Assembly: GCA_037447455.1 (NCBI GenBank)
Contig: JBBIGQ010000010.1
Location: 15,215 to 79,214, forward strand
DNA: 64,000 bases
DNA from: BPGX01 sp037447455
Lineage (GTDB): Bacteria > Bacteroidota > Bacteroidia > B-17B0 > Aurantibacillaceae
Reading direction: 5' to 3'
A model generated the notes under the pieces. It saw nothing but the letters and a program-made list of their open reading frames with translations, ran no database searches and was not told the origin of the DNA. The position numbers and the translations under genes were made by a program. Of the stretch, positions 47,828-56,846 are shown one piece after another. How positions within the stretch are numbered: the stretch's first letter is position 1; each line of letters begins with the position of its first letter.

Positions 47828-48412
47828 TTAATCGTCTGCCGTATTCCACTTATACTGAGATGAGGGATAAACATCTATAAGATTCAATACTCTATGTACC
47901 ACGGATAACATTAATTGCTCAATATTTTCTGGTTGATGATACAATGATGGACTTGCAGGACATATAATCGCTCCCGCTTGTGTAAGCGTCAGCATATTCT
48001 GCAAATGAATCAGGTTGTACGGCATTTCCCGTACAAGCATCACTAATTTTTTTCGTTCTTTCAACATCACATCGGCGGCACGAGAAATTAAATCGTTGCT
48101 GATGCCATTGGCTATCCGACCTAACATTCCTGTACTGCAAGGACAAATAATCATATCGGTATAACCTGCTGAACCAGAAGCAAAGGGTGCATAAAAATTA
48201 TTCTGTTCCCAAAATTGAAAGGAATACTTTTGATAATCTTTATTTTTTAATTCATATTCCCATACTTCTTTTGCATTAGTTGTCATCACCATAGAAATTT
48301 CTTTGAATAACTTTTGATGCTTTAATAATTCATCCATCAATAATTTAGCGTACAAACTGCCACTGGCGCCGGTGATAGCGAGAACTAATTTTTTATTCTG
48401 CATTTTTTCCAT
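47828..48412 (-). CDS. ubiX: UbiX family flavin prenyltransferase
   Basis: UbiX makes prenylated FMN, the cofactor of UbiD decarboxylases. The 194-residue protein has the N-terminal LAITGASGSLYAKLL, the SGSAGYTDMIICPCS flavin-binding block and NDLISRAADVMLKERK, with VREMPYNLIHLQNM toward the C-terminus. No ubiD partner is in the window. Its start lies inside the end of the beta-barrel gene by 20 bp, indicating a tight operon with genes of unrelated function. Confidence 0.92.
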   Translation of the reverse strand: MEKMQNKKLVLAITGASGSLYAKLLMDELLKHQKLFKEISMVMTTNAKEVWEYELKNKDYQKYSFQFWEQNNFYAPFASGSAGYTDMIICPCSTGMLGRIANGISNDLISRAADVMLKERKKLVMLVREMPYNLIHLQNMLTLTQAGAIICPASPSLYHQPENIEQLMLSVVHRVLNLIDVYPSSQYKWNTADD

Positions 48413-49073
48413 AAAGATGATAGGTAAAAATTATTTCTAAGATATTATTGTACATTCCTTTGTTGAACATTCTTGCAATAGGATTGTTATAATAGATATT
48501 ACTTGGAAAAGCAAACTTACGAAATGGTGTATAGCCATTATTAGCACGAAGTTCAATGTTCATTTTATCATTGATTTGATAACCCAAACCAGTATTGATA
48601 GAAAATTCAAGCTTTTCATTATTCACTGAATGTGTTGTATTCAAATAATTTACTTCTTCATAATAACTGAATAAATAACTCACAGAATGACCAAGTGTAA
48701 TGAACAACCGTTTTTTCAAAAATAAAAATTTTATATTTGTTGGTATTTCGATAAAGTGAAGACGCAAAAGATATTGAGATAAATTGACCGAATCGGGATT
48801 ATGTCTGGAACCTTTTTGAATGTACAGAATACCCAATTGTGGTATGACATTCTGAAACCATTTGTAATGTACTAACAAGCCACCTACAAAACCCAATTTG
48901 TTGTATCCGCTATAATTATCGCCGTGTACCTGACAGGCCGTAGGTCCAAGAGCAATGCCAAGGAAAAAACGTTTTTCGTCATAAGTCGTCTGAGCTACAT
49001 TTTTTTGAGAAAGCTCTATACAAATAGTGATGATAAATAAAAATTGGAATATGATCTTACTCATCTTTTTCAT
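48393..49073 (-). CDS. Outer-membrane beta-barrel protein, PorT-like
   Basis: The predicted protein is 226 residues from ATG 49073; ATG at 49064 (MSKIIF) is also possible. It has a signal peptide (IIFQFLFIITICIELS, ending VAQ). Alternating strands typical of a small eight-stranded barrel follow, such as FFLGIALGPTACQVHG, KLGFVGGLLVHYKW and LEFSINTGLGYQIN, with NNILEIIFTYHLYG at the end. Its start overlaps the end of the preceding small conserved gene, and its end overlaps ubiX. A PorT or OMP_b-brl family call is by pattern only. Confidence 0.75.
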   Translation of the reverse strand: MKKMSKIIFQFLFIITICIELSQKNVAQTTYDEKRFFLGIALGPTACQVHGDNYSGYNKLGFVGGLLVHYKWFQNVIPQLGILYIQKGSRHNPDSVNLSQYLLRLHFIEIPTNIKFLFLKKRLFITLGHSVSYLFSYYEEVNYLNTTHSVNNEKLEFSINTGLGYQINDKMNIELRANNGYTPFRKFAFPSNIYYNNPIARMFNKGMYNNILEIIFTYHLYGKNAE

Positions 49074-49398
49074 TAAAAAAATGTTTTTCAAAATAGTCCA
49101 AAATGGCTTCTGTAATAAGTTTGTTTTGCTGCGCATCGGACAGTGGTGGCAGCTCTTCTACCAATTCCCAATGCGGCCAACCATCCGTATCTTTTCCAAC
49201 GTATTTGTAAATTCCATAAGGTTCCAATAATGCACATACAGCAATGTGCATAATGGCGAGTTTTTCGTCTTTTTTATATTTTTTGAAGGGCTTACCTAAC
49301 TCTTGCAATCCGATTAAAAAAAGAATACCCGCATAATCTACCGGCATTCCAAATCGTTGTTCTAATTTTTTTTGAAGTATTTCCCAGCGTGAAGACAT
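49057..49398 (-). CDS. Small conserved protein of unknown function
   Basis: This is a 113-residue soluble protein without a signal peptide. Its start, MSSRWEILQKKLEQRFGMPV, and the core MHIAVCALLEPYGIYKYVG and GWPHWELVEELPPL look like a constrained, conserved fold. I recall similar unannotated proteins in Bacteroidota but cannot name a family. It lies 54 bp after engB and overlaps the next gene start by 17 bp. Function unknown. Confidence 0.75.
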   Translation of the reverse strand: MSSRWEILQKKLEQRFGMPVDYAGILFLIGLQELGKPFKKYKKDEKLAIMHIAVCALLEPYGIYKYVGKDTDGWPHWELVEELPPLSDAQQNKLITEAILDYFEKHFFNEKDE

Positions 49399-49452
49399 TA
49401 CTGAAAACTTAGTATATTTTTAAGTGCAAATAAAATGAATTTGTTACATATT

Positions 49453-50046
49453 TTAATTTTCCAACACATATCCCAAAAACTCCAATATATCTTCTCTCCC
49501 AATCTTTTCAATAGCAGAAGTGGTAAAAATATTCGGCGTTGTTTCAAATATCTTGTAGAACTCTTTTTCAAAATATTGCACTTGTTTTTGTACCTGCGTT
49601 TTTGAAAGTTTATCTATCTTTGTCAGTATTACCGCAAAGGGTAAAGCATTTTGGCCTAACCATAAGATAAACTCCTGGTCTAATTTTTGAAGTTCTAAGC
49701 GACTATCTAATAATAGCATTGTACATTTTAATGTTTTCCGTTTCAGAATATACGTTTCAATCAATTTCTGAAATTTTTTTCGTTCTTCCTGCGAAACTTT
49801 GGCAAAGCCATAACCCGGCAGATCTACTAAATACCAATTTCCATTTACTAAATAATGATTGATGGTCTTCGTTTTGCCCGGCGTTTCAGACACTTTGGCT
49901 AACTTTTTGTTGTTACACAACAGATTGATTAAAGAACTTTTACCTACATTACTTCTGCCTATAAAAGCAATTTCAGGATAAAATGGTTTAGGACAATCTT
50001 CTATTCGTGCGACGCTTTTAATAAACTCTACTTTTTTTATTTCCAT
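49453..50046 (-). CDS. engB: Ribosome biogenesis GTPase EngB (YihA/YsxC)
   Basis: EngB is a TRAFAC GTPase needed for large-subunit assembly. The 197-residue protein shows the P-loop GRSNVGKSSLIN, the switch region KTKTINHY, DLPGYGFAKV (G3), LTKIDK (G4) and TTSAIEK (G5). All G motifs are intact and the length is normal. A -7 box lies just upstream at 50065-50072. It is the first gene of the minus-strand cluster down to the aminotransferase. Confidence 0.95.
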   Translation of the reverse strand: MEIKKVEFIKSVARIEDCPKPFYPEIAFIGRSNVGKSSLINLLCNNKKLAKVSETPGKTKTINHYLVNGNWYLVDLPGYGFAKVSQEERKKFQKLIETYILKRKTLKCTMLLLDSRLELQKLDQEFILWLGQNALPFAVILTKIDKLSKTQVQKQVQYFEKEFYKIFETTPNIFTTSAIEKIGREDILEFLGYVLEN

Positions 50047-50064
50047 TCCACTTCATTGTATTGG

Positions 50065-50072
50065 CAAAAGTA
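50065..50072 (-). promoter_or_regulatory. -7 promoter box for engB
   Basis: TACTTTTG on the minus strand matches TAnnTTTG and lies 19 bases before the engB ATG. No clear -33 box. Confidence 0.5.
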
Positions 50073-50169
50073 CTGCAAGTTTTTCAAGATAAAAAATTAA
50101 ACCATTGTCTGCAACAAAATATTCTATTTCAAAATATAGTTTCATTGAAAATGACGCGATTAAAAAACA

Positions 50170-50202
50170 TTTGAACAAATAAAAATTTATTCTGTAACTT
50201 TC
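50170..50202 (+). promoter_or_regulatory. Promoter for the unknown-lpxD-lipoprotein-panC operon
   Basis: TTTG (50170-50173), a 21-bp spacer and TAACTTTC (50195-50202) match the -33/-7 consensus with one mismatch in the last base. The first ATG at 50228 is 26 bases beyond. Confidence 0.5.
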
Positions 50203-50227
50203 AGCAAGAAAAATTGAAGCATTATTA

Positions 50228-50950
50228 ATGTCTGAAACGCCTAACATTCTTAAACAACAACAGCAAAAAATCCTTGAACTGATTAAGGAAAAATCAGTAT
50301 TAAAACAGGATGTTTTTCATAACACCATTCAAACCTTTAATGAATTTAAAACACTCAGTAAAGAGATTGCTACAAAATTAAAAGAACAAGTAATTGAAAT
50401 TGATAAAAGAGTAAACATTCAATATTCTGATGTGAATCAGTTTGCTTATCAAATGAAGATAGCCGGTGATGTGTTAGAGTTTTTTATGCACACCAATGTT
50501 TTTGAACTTGAAAAATCGTCACCCTTGTACAAATCACCTTATATTAAACAAAACCCATTGAACAGTTATTGCGGCATTATTTATGTTTACAATTTTATGG
50601 CAGATTCATTTAAATTCAATCGCTTAAATGACCTTGGTGTATTAGTAGCCCGTCTATTTATCAATAAAGAAAAACATTTTTTTGTAGAAACAAAATTACC
50701 GTTAGCTAGTAAATTTAGCAATTTCTCATTAGAGCCCATATCACAAGACACCATCAAGGAAATCATTCACGAACTCATTATTTTTGCCATACAATTTGAT
50801 CTGTCTTCTCCGCCTTTTGAAGCATTAAAAGAAATATCTGTCAATGAAATCAATGAGCGTACGAGCTGGATTACATTACGAACCGGCAAACGGTTGGGAT
50901 TTTTTACAGAATCAAGTAAAGAAGACGATGATTTTAGTTTTCAATTATAA
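50228..50950 (+). CDS. Conserved protein of unknown function upstream of lpxD
   Basis: The 240-residue protein has no signal peptide or membrane helix. It is helical at the N-terminus (1-60, Gln/Lys/Glu-rich), then a mixed region with DVLEFFMHTNVFELEKSSPL, NSYCGIIYVYNFMADSFKFNRLNDLGVLVARLFIN and an acidic end (SSKEDDDFSFQL). I do not recognise a domain. Its stop codon abuts the lpxD ATG, so the two are translationally coupled, which hints at an envelope or lipid A role. This is inference from context only. Confidence 0.75.
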   Translation: MSETPNILKQQQQKILELIKEKSVLKQDVFHNTIQTFNEFKTLSKEIATKLKEQVIEIDKRVNIQYSDVNQFAYQMKIAGDVLEFFMHTNVFELEKSSPLYKSPYIKQNPLNSYCGIIYVYNFMADSFKFNRLNDLGVLVARLFINKEKHFFVETKLPLASKFSNFSLEPISQDTIKEIIHELIIFAIQFDLSSPPFEALKEISVNEINERTSWITLRTGKRLGFFTESSKEDDDFSFQL

Positions 50951-51892
50951 ATGTTTGTTATGAACTTTTCTCCTGTTAGTATTCAAAATATCGCAAAGAT
51001 CATCAATGCTGAATTAGATGGTAATAAAGAATTAATCGTCGCCGGCATCAATGAAATACATTGTGTCAATGAAGGTGATATTGTTTTTGTAGATCATCCC
51101 AAATATTATGATAAGGCACTTTATTCCAAAGCCAGCGCTATCATTATCAATCAAAAAGTAGAATGTCCGGAAGGAAAGGTCTTACTTATTCATCCGAATC
51201 CTTTCACCGCTTTTAATATTTTGATTCGGTATTTTCAACCGGTTCAGTATTCTACCACGCTCATCAGTCCTACAGCAAAGATTGGAATAAACTCCATTAT
51301 CTTTCCTAATGTTTATATCGGAAACAATGCACATATTGGAGATAATTGCATTATTTATCCTAATGTGGTAATATATGATAATTGTGTAATTGGTAATCGT
51401 GTAAAAATTCACAGCAATACAAGCATTGGAGCAGATGCGTTTTATTACAAAAAACATCCGGATAGTTTTGAACAATTGGAAACCTGCGGCAACGTAGTCA
51501 TTGAAGACGATGTACACATCGGTGCCAATTGTACAATTGATAAAGGTGTAACCTCTTCTACCATCATAGGCACACACACTAAAATTGATAATCACGTGCA
51601 CATTGGACACGATACTAAAATCGGAAAACGTTGCTTAATAGCCGCTCATACTGGCATCGCTGGTGCTACTATCATTGGTGATAGAGTAACACTGTGGGGG
51701 CAAGTCGGTATTTCCAGCGGTTTAAAAATTGGAAACGATGTTACTATTCTTGCTCAATCCGGAGTAAGTGAAAATATTGCAGATGGACAAACATACTTTG
51801 GATCGCCCGCCGGTCCTGCTAAAGAAAAAATGCGGGAAGTGTTTGCGGTAAAACAACTGGTAAAGTTAATTCACAAACTATACAATAATTAA
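50951..51892 (+). CDS. lpxD: LpxD family UDP-3-O-acylglucosamine N-acyltransferase
   Basis: LpxD adds the second 3-hydroxyacyl chain in lipid A synthesis. The 313-residue protein has the N-terminal LpxD domain (about 8-95) and a left-handed beta-helix of hexapeptide repeats (about 100-290). The catalytic-histidine region reads HVHIGHDTKIG near residue 220, followed by AAHTGIAGATIIGD. The protein is somewhat shorter than E. coli LpxD (about 340), losing most of the C-terminal helices. Bacteroidota often carry more than one LpxD-like gene, so it could be a paralogue. Confidence 0.85.
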   Translation: MFVMNFSPVSIQNIAKIINAELDGNKELIVAGINEIHCVNEGDIVFVDHPKYYDKALYSKASAIIINQKVECPEGKVLLIHPNPFTAFNILIRYFQPVQYSTTLISPTAKIGINSIIFPNVYIGNNAHIGDNCIIYPNVVIYDNCVIGNRVKIHSNTSIGADAFYYKKHPDSFEQLETCGNVVIEDDVHIGANCTIDKGVTSSTIIGTHTKIDNHVHIGHDTKIGKRCLIAAHTGIAGATIIGDRVTLWGQVGISSGLKIGNDVTILAQSGVSENIADGQTYFGSPAGPAKEKMREVFAVKQLVKLIHKLYNN

Positions 51893-51898
51893 AGCCCT

Positions 51899-52345
51899 AT
51901 GAAAAAGCTATTAAGTGTTTGTAGTATATTTTTATTTTTTTCCTGTCAAAATGAAAACAAATCGCCTGCAGAACTTAATCCAAAAGATTCTATCAGTTCA
52001 CATATAGACACACCAAAAACTGAAGAAAATATTACTAACAATCAAAGAATATTGACTGAAATTCCTTCTAATTTAATAATAATAGCAACAGGAACAGAGC
52101 CCGGCTGGATTTTAAATATCTATTCTAATAAATATGAGTTTATCGGAAATTATGGTAAAGATACATTGTACGGCGAAAGGACTTTTGAGGCAGAACAAAT
52201 TCCAATTTATTTTACGAGTAGTGATTTAAGTTTCAAAATTGAAAAGAAACATTGCCTTGCCATCTCAGGTGATACATTAGAATTATCTGTTGAAGTGAAA
52301 CATAAAGGCAATACTTACAAAGGTTGTGGAAAAATTTTGAAATAG
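51899..52345 (+). CDS. COG3650-like lipoprotein
   Basis: The 148-residue protein has a lipoprotein signal with Cys16 (FLFFSC) and a Ser/Asn/Glu linker to about residue 60. The domain then shows GTEPGWILNI, YEFIGNYG, the Cys-containing KKHCLAISGDTLELSVEV and KGCGKIL. This resembles COG3650 proteins (GTEPxW start, GCG end). Its role is unknown. It lies 6 bp after lpxD and 3 bp before panC, so it belongs to that operon. Confidence 0.75.
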   Translation: MKKLLSVCSIFLFFSCQNENKSPAELNPKDSISSHIDTPKTEENITNNQRILTEIPSNLIIIATGTEPGWILNIYSNKYEFIGNYGKDTLYGERTFEAEQIPIYFTSSDLSFKIEKKHCLAISGDTLELSVEVKHKGNTYKGCGKILK

Positions 52346-52348
52346 TAT

Positions 52349-53182
52349 ATGATTATTCTTAAAACAGCAAAAGAATTATCAGAATACAGAAACAATCAAA
52401 AAAATGTAAGTATTGGTTTTGTACCAACGATGGGGGCTCTACATTTCGGGCATTTGAAATTAGTTGAACAATCCCTTACAGAAAATGATTTTACATACGT
52501 CAGTATTTTTGTTAATCCATTGCAATTCAACAATCAAGACGACCTTGAAAAATATCCAAGAACTATAGAAAAAGATATTGAACTATTAAAATCAATAAAC
52601 ACAAATGCCGTTTTCATACCTGAATTTGATGAAGTGTATAATGCCGGAATAGCGTATGATACTATTGATCTGAACTATCTAAATTCTATTCTGGAAGGTG
52701 TGAAACGTCCCGGACACTTTGATGGGGTCGTAAAGGTGGTGAGTATTTTATTCAAGCTTATTCGCCCGCACAAAGCATACTTTGGTTTAAAAGATTTTCA
52801 ACAAGTCAAAGTCATTGAAAAATTAGTCAAAGATAAAAACTATCCGATTCAGATTATTGCTTGTCCGACTATTCGTGAAGAAGACGGATTGGCGATGAGT
52901 TCCAGAAACATCAGATTATCGGCAGCAGCCAGATCAAAAGCTTCAATGATTTACCAATGGCTTTTAAAATCAAAATCTTTATATCACAAAGGATATTCTA
53001 TTCAGGAAATTGAAGAAACAATTAAAAAAGAAATTCAAAATCATCCCGAATTCCAATTAGATTATTTTGAAATCAAAAACGTTTCGGATTTATCCTCTCT
53101 GACCTCCCATCAGCAATCTGCAGTTGCTTTAATTGCTGTTTACTTAGACGGTGTACGATTGATTGACAATTTAGAATTTTGA
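52349..53182 (+). CDS. panC: Pantothenate synthetase PanC
   Basis: PanC joins pantoate and beta-alanine, with ATP, to make pantothenate. The 277-residue protein has the nucleotide-binding HxGH-type motif in VPTMGALHFGHL (H32, H35), FVNPLQF, the RPGHFDGVVKVV block, FGLKDFQQ and the MSSRNIRLS loop. Length is standard. It ends an operon headed by the unknown gene at 50228 and converges with the LRR gene 10 bp away. No panB or panD is in the window. Confidence 0.95.
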   Translation: MIILKTAKELSEYRNNQKNVSIGFVPTMGALHFGHLKLVEQSLTENDFTYVSIFVNPLQFNNQDDLEKYPRTIEKDIELLKSINTNAVFIPEFDEVYNAGIAYDTIDLNYLNSILEGVKRPGHFDGVVKVVSILFKLIRPHKAYFGLKDFQQVKVIEKLVKDKNYPIQIIACPTIREEDGLAMSSRNIRLSAAARSKASMIYQWLLKSKSLYHKGYSIQEIEETIKKEIQNHPEFQLDYFEIKNVSDLSSLTSHQQSAVALIAVYLDGVRLIDNLEF

Positions 53183-53192
53183 ATATTTGGTA

Positions 53193-53837
53193 TTACCACG
53201 AGCATTTACAAGGCGGAGAAAAATATATTTTTGTTTCCGGTAAAAGGGACTGAATATAATTTTGTTGTTGTTCATTTAATAAAATACTTCGCAGATCCAT
53301 TTTCCTGAGTTGAGTTAATTTTGAAAGTGTTTCCGGAAAATATGATAAATTATTATCCCACAAGTCTAATACTTGCAATCGTTGCAAGCTACCAAGTTCA
53401 GTTGGTAAACTATCAATGTTGTTTTGATTCAAGTTTAAATAATACAAATACTTCAAATTCCCGATATTTTTAGGTACTTTAGAAAGATTGCACTTGCTAC
53501 ACGCAAAGTATTGCAGAAATTGGAGTGTATCAATATCCTCCGGCAATTCTTTGATAGTATTTTTACTTAAATCCAGATATTGAAGGTGTTTAAATTGATA
53601 AATTTCTTTTGGAAAGGACTTTAGTTTCTTTTTCCGCAAAACAAGTTTATATACTTTATCAGGTTGTTTTAATGCCGAATCTAAATCAGTATATGTATGA
53701 GCATGGGCAAGTGAAACAGAATCCAATAAAATAGTTGTAACAGTATTTTCTTCCTCAATGATTTGTGCCACACTAGTATTTTTCACTATCACATTCAAAA
53801 CAAGAAAGAACAAAAACAATTTCAAATAATACGACAT
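53193..53837 (-). CDS. Exported leucine-rich repeat protein
   Basis: The 214-residue protein begins with a signal peptide (MSYYLKLFLFFLVLNVIV..., ending SVAQ). Five to six leucine-rich repeats of about 23 residues follow (about 65-190), with the pattern L-x-x-L-x-L-x-x-N-x-I/L-x-x-L-P. Examples are LQYLDLSKNTIKELP and LYYLNLNQNNIDSLP. The tail has a Cys pair (PPCKCSW). ATG at 53837 is chosen; the longer frame from 53867 overlaps the ridA end. It probably mediates protein contacts in the periplasm or on the surface. Confidence 0.85.
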   Translation of the reverse strand: MSYYLKLFLFFLVLNVIVKNTSVAQIIEEENTVTTILLDSVSLAHAHTYTDLDSALKQPDKVYKLVLRKKKLKSFPKEIYQFKHLQYLDLSKNTIKELPEDIDTLQFLQYFACSKCNLSKVPKNIGNLKYLYYLNLNQNNIDSLPTELGSLQRLQVLDLWDNNLSYFPETLSKLTQLRKMDLRSILLNEQQQNYIQSLLPETKIYFSPPCKCSW

Positions 53838-53850
53838 AAACTGCAGGCTA

Positions 53851-54270
53851 TTATTCAGTTGTAGCAATTACTTTTAATTCAATAGCAATCGGGGTTGGTA
53901 AAGCATTGACTTCAACAGTTGTTCTGCATGGAGGATTTTCTTTGAAATATTCTGCCCATATTTTATTAAATACTTTAAAGTCATCTTTCATATTAGTTAA
54001 AAAAACAGTAACATCTACTACTTTTTCTAAACTACTTCCTGCTTCTTCCAATACATACTTCACATTTTGAAAAACACTATGGGCTTGTTTTTCAATATCA
54101 TACGCCACCACCTTACCGCTTTCGTCCAGCAGAACCCCCGGAATAGTTTTACTGCCTTTTTCACGCGGGCCGATACCGCTTAAAAATAATAGATTTCCCA
54201 CTCTTTTAGCATGTGGATAATGCCCAACCGGTTCGGCGGCTTTGTGTGAATGAATGTCTTTTTTCTCCAT
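53851..54270 (-). CDS. RidA family protein, 2-aminomuconate deaminase-like
   Basis: RidA proteins hydrolyse reactive enamines and imines. This 139-residue member has LLFLSGIGPREKGSKTIPG near the N-terminus, a longer version of the usual RidA block, and the substrate-binding Arg in CRTTVEVNALP. The insert and the KDDFKVFNKIWAEYF segment resemble the 2-aminomuconate deaminase subgroup of tryptophan breakdown. No other kynurenine-pathway gene adjoins it. It lies 12 bp downstream of the DUF4139 gene. Confidence 0.85.
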   Translation of the reverse strand: MEKKDIHSHKAAEPVGHYPHAKRVGNLLFLSGIGPREKGSKTIPGVLLDESGKVVAYDIEKQAHSVFQNVKYVLEEAGSSLEKVVDVTVFLTNMKDDFKVFNKIWAEYFKENPPCRTTVEVNALPTPIAIELKVIATTE

Positions 54271-54282
54271 AAGATGATTTTA

Positions 54283-55902
54283 TTACAAATTGCTGATAAT
54301 TTTATCTTTTGGATATTTTACAGAAAATTTAAATTCTACTTTTTTGTTTTCAGTTGAATTGATAGTCGTTTGCCATTGTAATTTTCCGGTGGCTTTATCA
54401 TAACTGGCATTAGAGTATTCTAATAGTTCTACTTCTATTTCCTGCATAGATGACAAAGGCACTTGATCTTCTATAATAATTTTAATGGCATTTTTCTTTT
54501 TATTCTTAATGCTAATTTCATAACCACGGGTTTCTTTTCTGGAATTGCCGATAATTTTTTTCTCATTATATTTTTTCACTATTTCTCTTTTTACAGATAT
54601 GTTTTTATCCACCCCCAAAGATATTTCCAGAGTATCTTTTGTAAGATTGGGATTAATTTCAGAAGTTCCTACAAATGCATTTTCAATAAAAATGTAAGCA
54701 GTAGCGGGCAGAAGATTATATTTAGACCAATCATTTATCTGTGCAATTAAATAAGCATAATCAGAAAGTTTGGGTGCTGTGTAGTATAAATAATTAGCCG
54801 CTATTTCAAAATTATTTATTTCAACGCGAGTGGGCTTATTACTGCTTTCTACTGAAACCGGCAATGAAATGACGTATTCCTGACTGCTGTTTTTTTCATT
54901 GACTACAGTATATTCATACAATTCAGATGCTTCTTCCTGTTTTTGAACTTCCATAGTTGCTTGCTCACTATATGCTGCCGATGGGGCGTCGGCAGATCCG
55001 GAATACCTGCCTTTTTTATGTTTAGTAGATACAGCGGGCACATAATACTGCAACCACCAGGGATAAAGAATAGGTTTATTGTTATTCAAGAGTGGATTAG
55101 CGGTAGATAGCGTAAGTTGCACTTTATTCCAGTCAATGCCTGTATTTTGCATCACTTCTGCTTTTAACAAAACATTCAAGGGTTTGTCTAAATCATTGGC
55201 GCGTATCTCATATTGTGGATGCCAGGAAGCAGCGCTGCATATATACTCTATCTGAAGTTCTGCATTATTTACATCAGCGTTTGCATAGACACTGATTAAA
55301 ATTTCCCCCACTGGTCGGTTTTTCTGAGCATCCAGTTCATTTAATTGTTGCGTTAGTTTAGTAATACGTTCCTGATATTTTTTTATTTTAGGTAACAATT
55401 CTAATTTTTTAGAACGAATTTCATTCAAGCGGTTTCTGTAAAAATTAGCCATTTTTTCTAATTCAGCAACTGTAACTCCTGTATTATTCCCACCTATTGT
55501 TTTATTGGTTAACAATAAATCTTCTTCGTTCGCAAGTGTTGCATTCTGAATATCCAGCAGTGCTTTTTTGTTTTGCAGTATTTCCAAACTATCTTCTAAT
55601 TGAAGAATTTGTTTAGAGATATTTTTTATTTGAATATAATTTTTTCTGAATTGTGTTGACATAATTACAAAATTTCCTTTTCCTCTTATCTGAATCGTTT
55701 GAGGAAGAATAGTTGTTGCCACATTTTCTACAACAATTGTTTGTTGTCCTTTGGGTATATTGAATAATTGTGTCGTGTGTTTTAAACTCACCTGATTAAT
55801 GTATATTACTGCCTCATTAATCGTGCTTTTTATTCTTATTTCATCTTCCTGAGAGAAAAGAAGCCCGCAAGTTAGATAGAGTAAAAAATAAATTTTTTTC
55901 AT
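54283..55902 (-). CDS. DUF4139 (MuiA-like) exported protein
   Basis: The 539-residue protein has a signal peptide (about 1-17, CGLLFSQ). An N-terminal DUF4140-like domain (about 25-75) includes IYINQVSLKHTTQLFNIPKGQQ. A long coiled coil (about 90-195) follows. The DUF4139 domain (about 205-535) has YICSAASWHPQYEIRAND and DWNKVQLTLSTANPL. These proteins are called mucoidy inhibitor A-like but their activity is unknown. A TATCTTTG box lies upstream. RidA follows after 12 bp. Confidence 0.85.
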   Translation of the reverse strand: MKKIYFLLYLTCGLLFSQEDEIRIKSTINEAVIYINQVSLKHTTQLFNIPKGQQTIVVENVATTILPQTIQIRGKGNFVIMSTQFRKNYIQIKNISKQILQLEDSLEILQNKKALLDIQNATLANEEDLLLTNKTIGGNNTGVTVAELEKMANFYRNRLNEIRSKKLELLPKIKKYQERITKLTQQLNELDAQKNRPVGEILISVYANADVNNAELQIEYICSAASWHPQYEIRANDLDKPLNVLLKAEVMQNTGIDWNKVQLTLSTANPLLNNNKPILYPWWLQYYVPAVSTKHKKGRYSGSADAPSAAYSEQATMEVQKQEEASELYEYTVVNEKNSSQEYVISLPVSVESSNKPTRVEINNFEIAANYLYYTAPKLSDYAYLIAQINDWSKYNLLPATAYIFIENAFVGTSEINPNLTKDTLEISLGVDKNISVKREIVKKYNEKKIIGNSRKETRGYEISIKNKKKNAIKIIIEDQVPLSSMQEIEVELLEYSNASYDKATGKLQWQTTINSTENKKVEFKFSVKYPKDKIISNL

Positions 55903-55921
55903 CTTAATAAATTTAGATGCT

Positions 55922-55929
55922 CAAAGATA
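55922..55929 (-). promoter_or_regulatory. -7 promoter box for the DUF4139 gene
   Basis: TATCTTTG on the minus strand matches TAnnTTTG exactly, 20 bases before the ATG at 55902. Confidence 0.55.
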
Positions 55930-55994
55930 GATAAATTATTATTAACCAATTTCGTAACCTAGCATTACCAAGCAAACAATTTCACTTAAAAAAC

Positions 55995-56846
55995 TTATTT
56001 AAACGAAAATACAATCGTTATACTTCCTTTTTGCTCTTCAAATTGCGGATTATCAGAAAATTTTAATTTGATGGCAAATTGTCGTGCTTTGGCTTTTAAG
56101 ATAGGGCTTGTGGTAGTTGTTCCACGCCCGTTTGGGTCTGCTTCTATGACATTACCTTCTTTATCTACCTTTATGTCCACTACTACCACGCCTTCTTCTT
56201 TTGTATCGCTTGGCAAGGGTGGATGAGAAAGTAATGTCCGACCTTTTAAATCAAAGCCAAATGGTGCATTCCCCTTACCTTTTCCGCTTCCCAATCCCAC
56301 ATTGTCAGGATTATTTCCGGTTCCGCCTTTACCGTGTGTAAAAGGGTTTCCGTTCGGTTCGCCTTCATTGCCGGCATTTCCTGAATTTCCATCTCCTCCC
56401 CCACTACCTTTTTGTTGCTTAAACTTTTCGGCTAATTTCTCAGCAGCAGATTTCTCTTTTGGCGATTCTTTGACTTCCGTTGGATGAACGATAGTAGTGT
56501 TGTTCTTTACTTCAATTTTATTATCTTTTTCATTTACTGAAATGTCTTCTCCATTTTCGGATGTATAAATAGGTTCTTTTGAATTTTCCGTATTACTTAC
56601 AATTTGCTCCTTTACTACTACATTAGTTGCTTCTCCCAGTTGATTTTGTTCTATATTACCTGTGCCTTCGTTGTATATACCGTAGTTTATTTCCATTCCT
56701 CCTCCACTGGCTATTTCAGGGAAGGGGGGGATAGGTGTAATGAGTTTAATGAAATACAGCACTAATACAATTAAAGCCAGCGATAGAATGGCTCCTAAAA
56801 CGGCGATTCCGTTAATTTTTTTGTCTTCTGCTAAGGCGTACATCAT
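55995..56846 (-). CDS. TonB-like energy transducer
   Basis: TonB passes proton-motive energy from ExbBD to outer-membrane receptors. The 283-residue protein has one N-terminal membrane helix (about 14-36) and a periplasmic linker. A Lys/Glu-rich part is followed by an unusual Gly/Asn-rich stretch (about 145-195) instead of the usual Pro-rich rod. The C-terminal TonB-type domain (about 200-283) includes EGVVVVDIKVDKEGNVIEA and ends ITIVFSFK. Its start overlaps exbD by 4 bp. Confidence 0.88.
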   Translation of the reverse strand: MMYALAEDKKINGIAVLGAILSLALIVLVLYFIKLITPIPPFPEIASGGGMEINYGIYNEGTGNIEQNQLGEATNVVVKEQIVSNTENSKEPIYTSENGEDISVNEKDNKIEVKNNTTIVHPTEVKESPKEKSAAEKLAEKFKQQKGSGGGDGNSGNAGNEGEPNGNPFTHGKGGTGNNPDNVGLGSGKGKGNAPFGFDLKGRTLLSHPPLPSDTKEEGVVVVDIKVDKEGNVIEADPNGRGTTTTSPILKAKARQFAIKLKFSDNPQFEEQKGSITIVFSFK

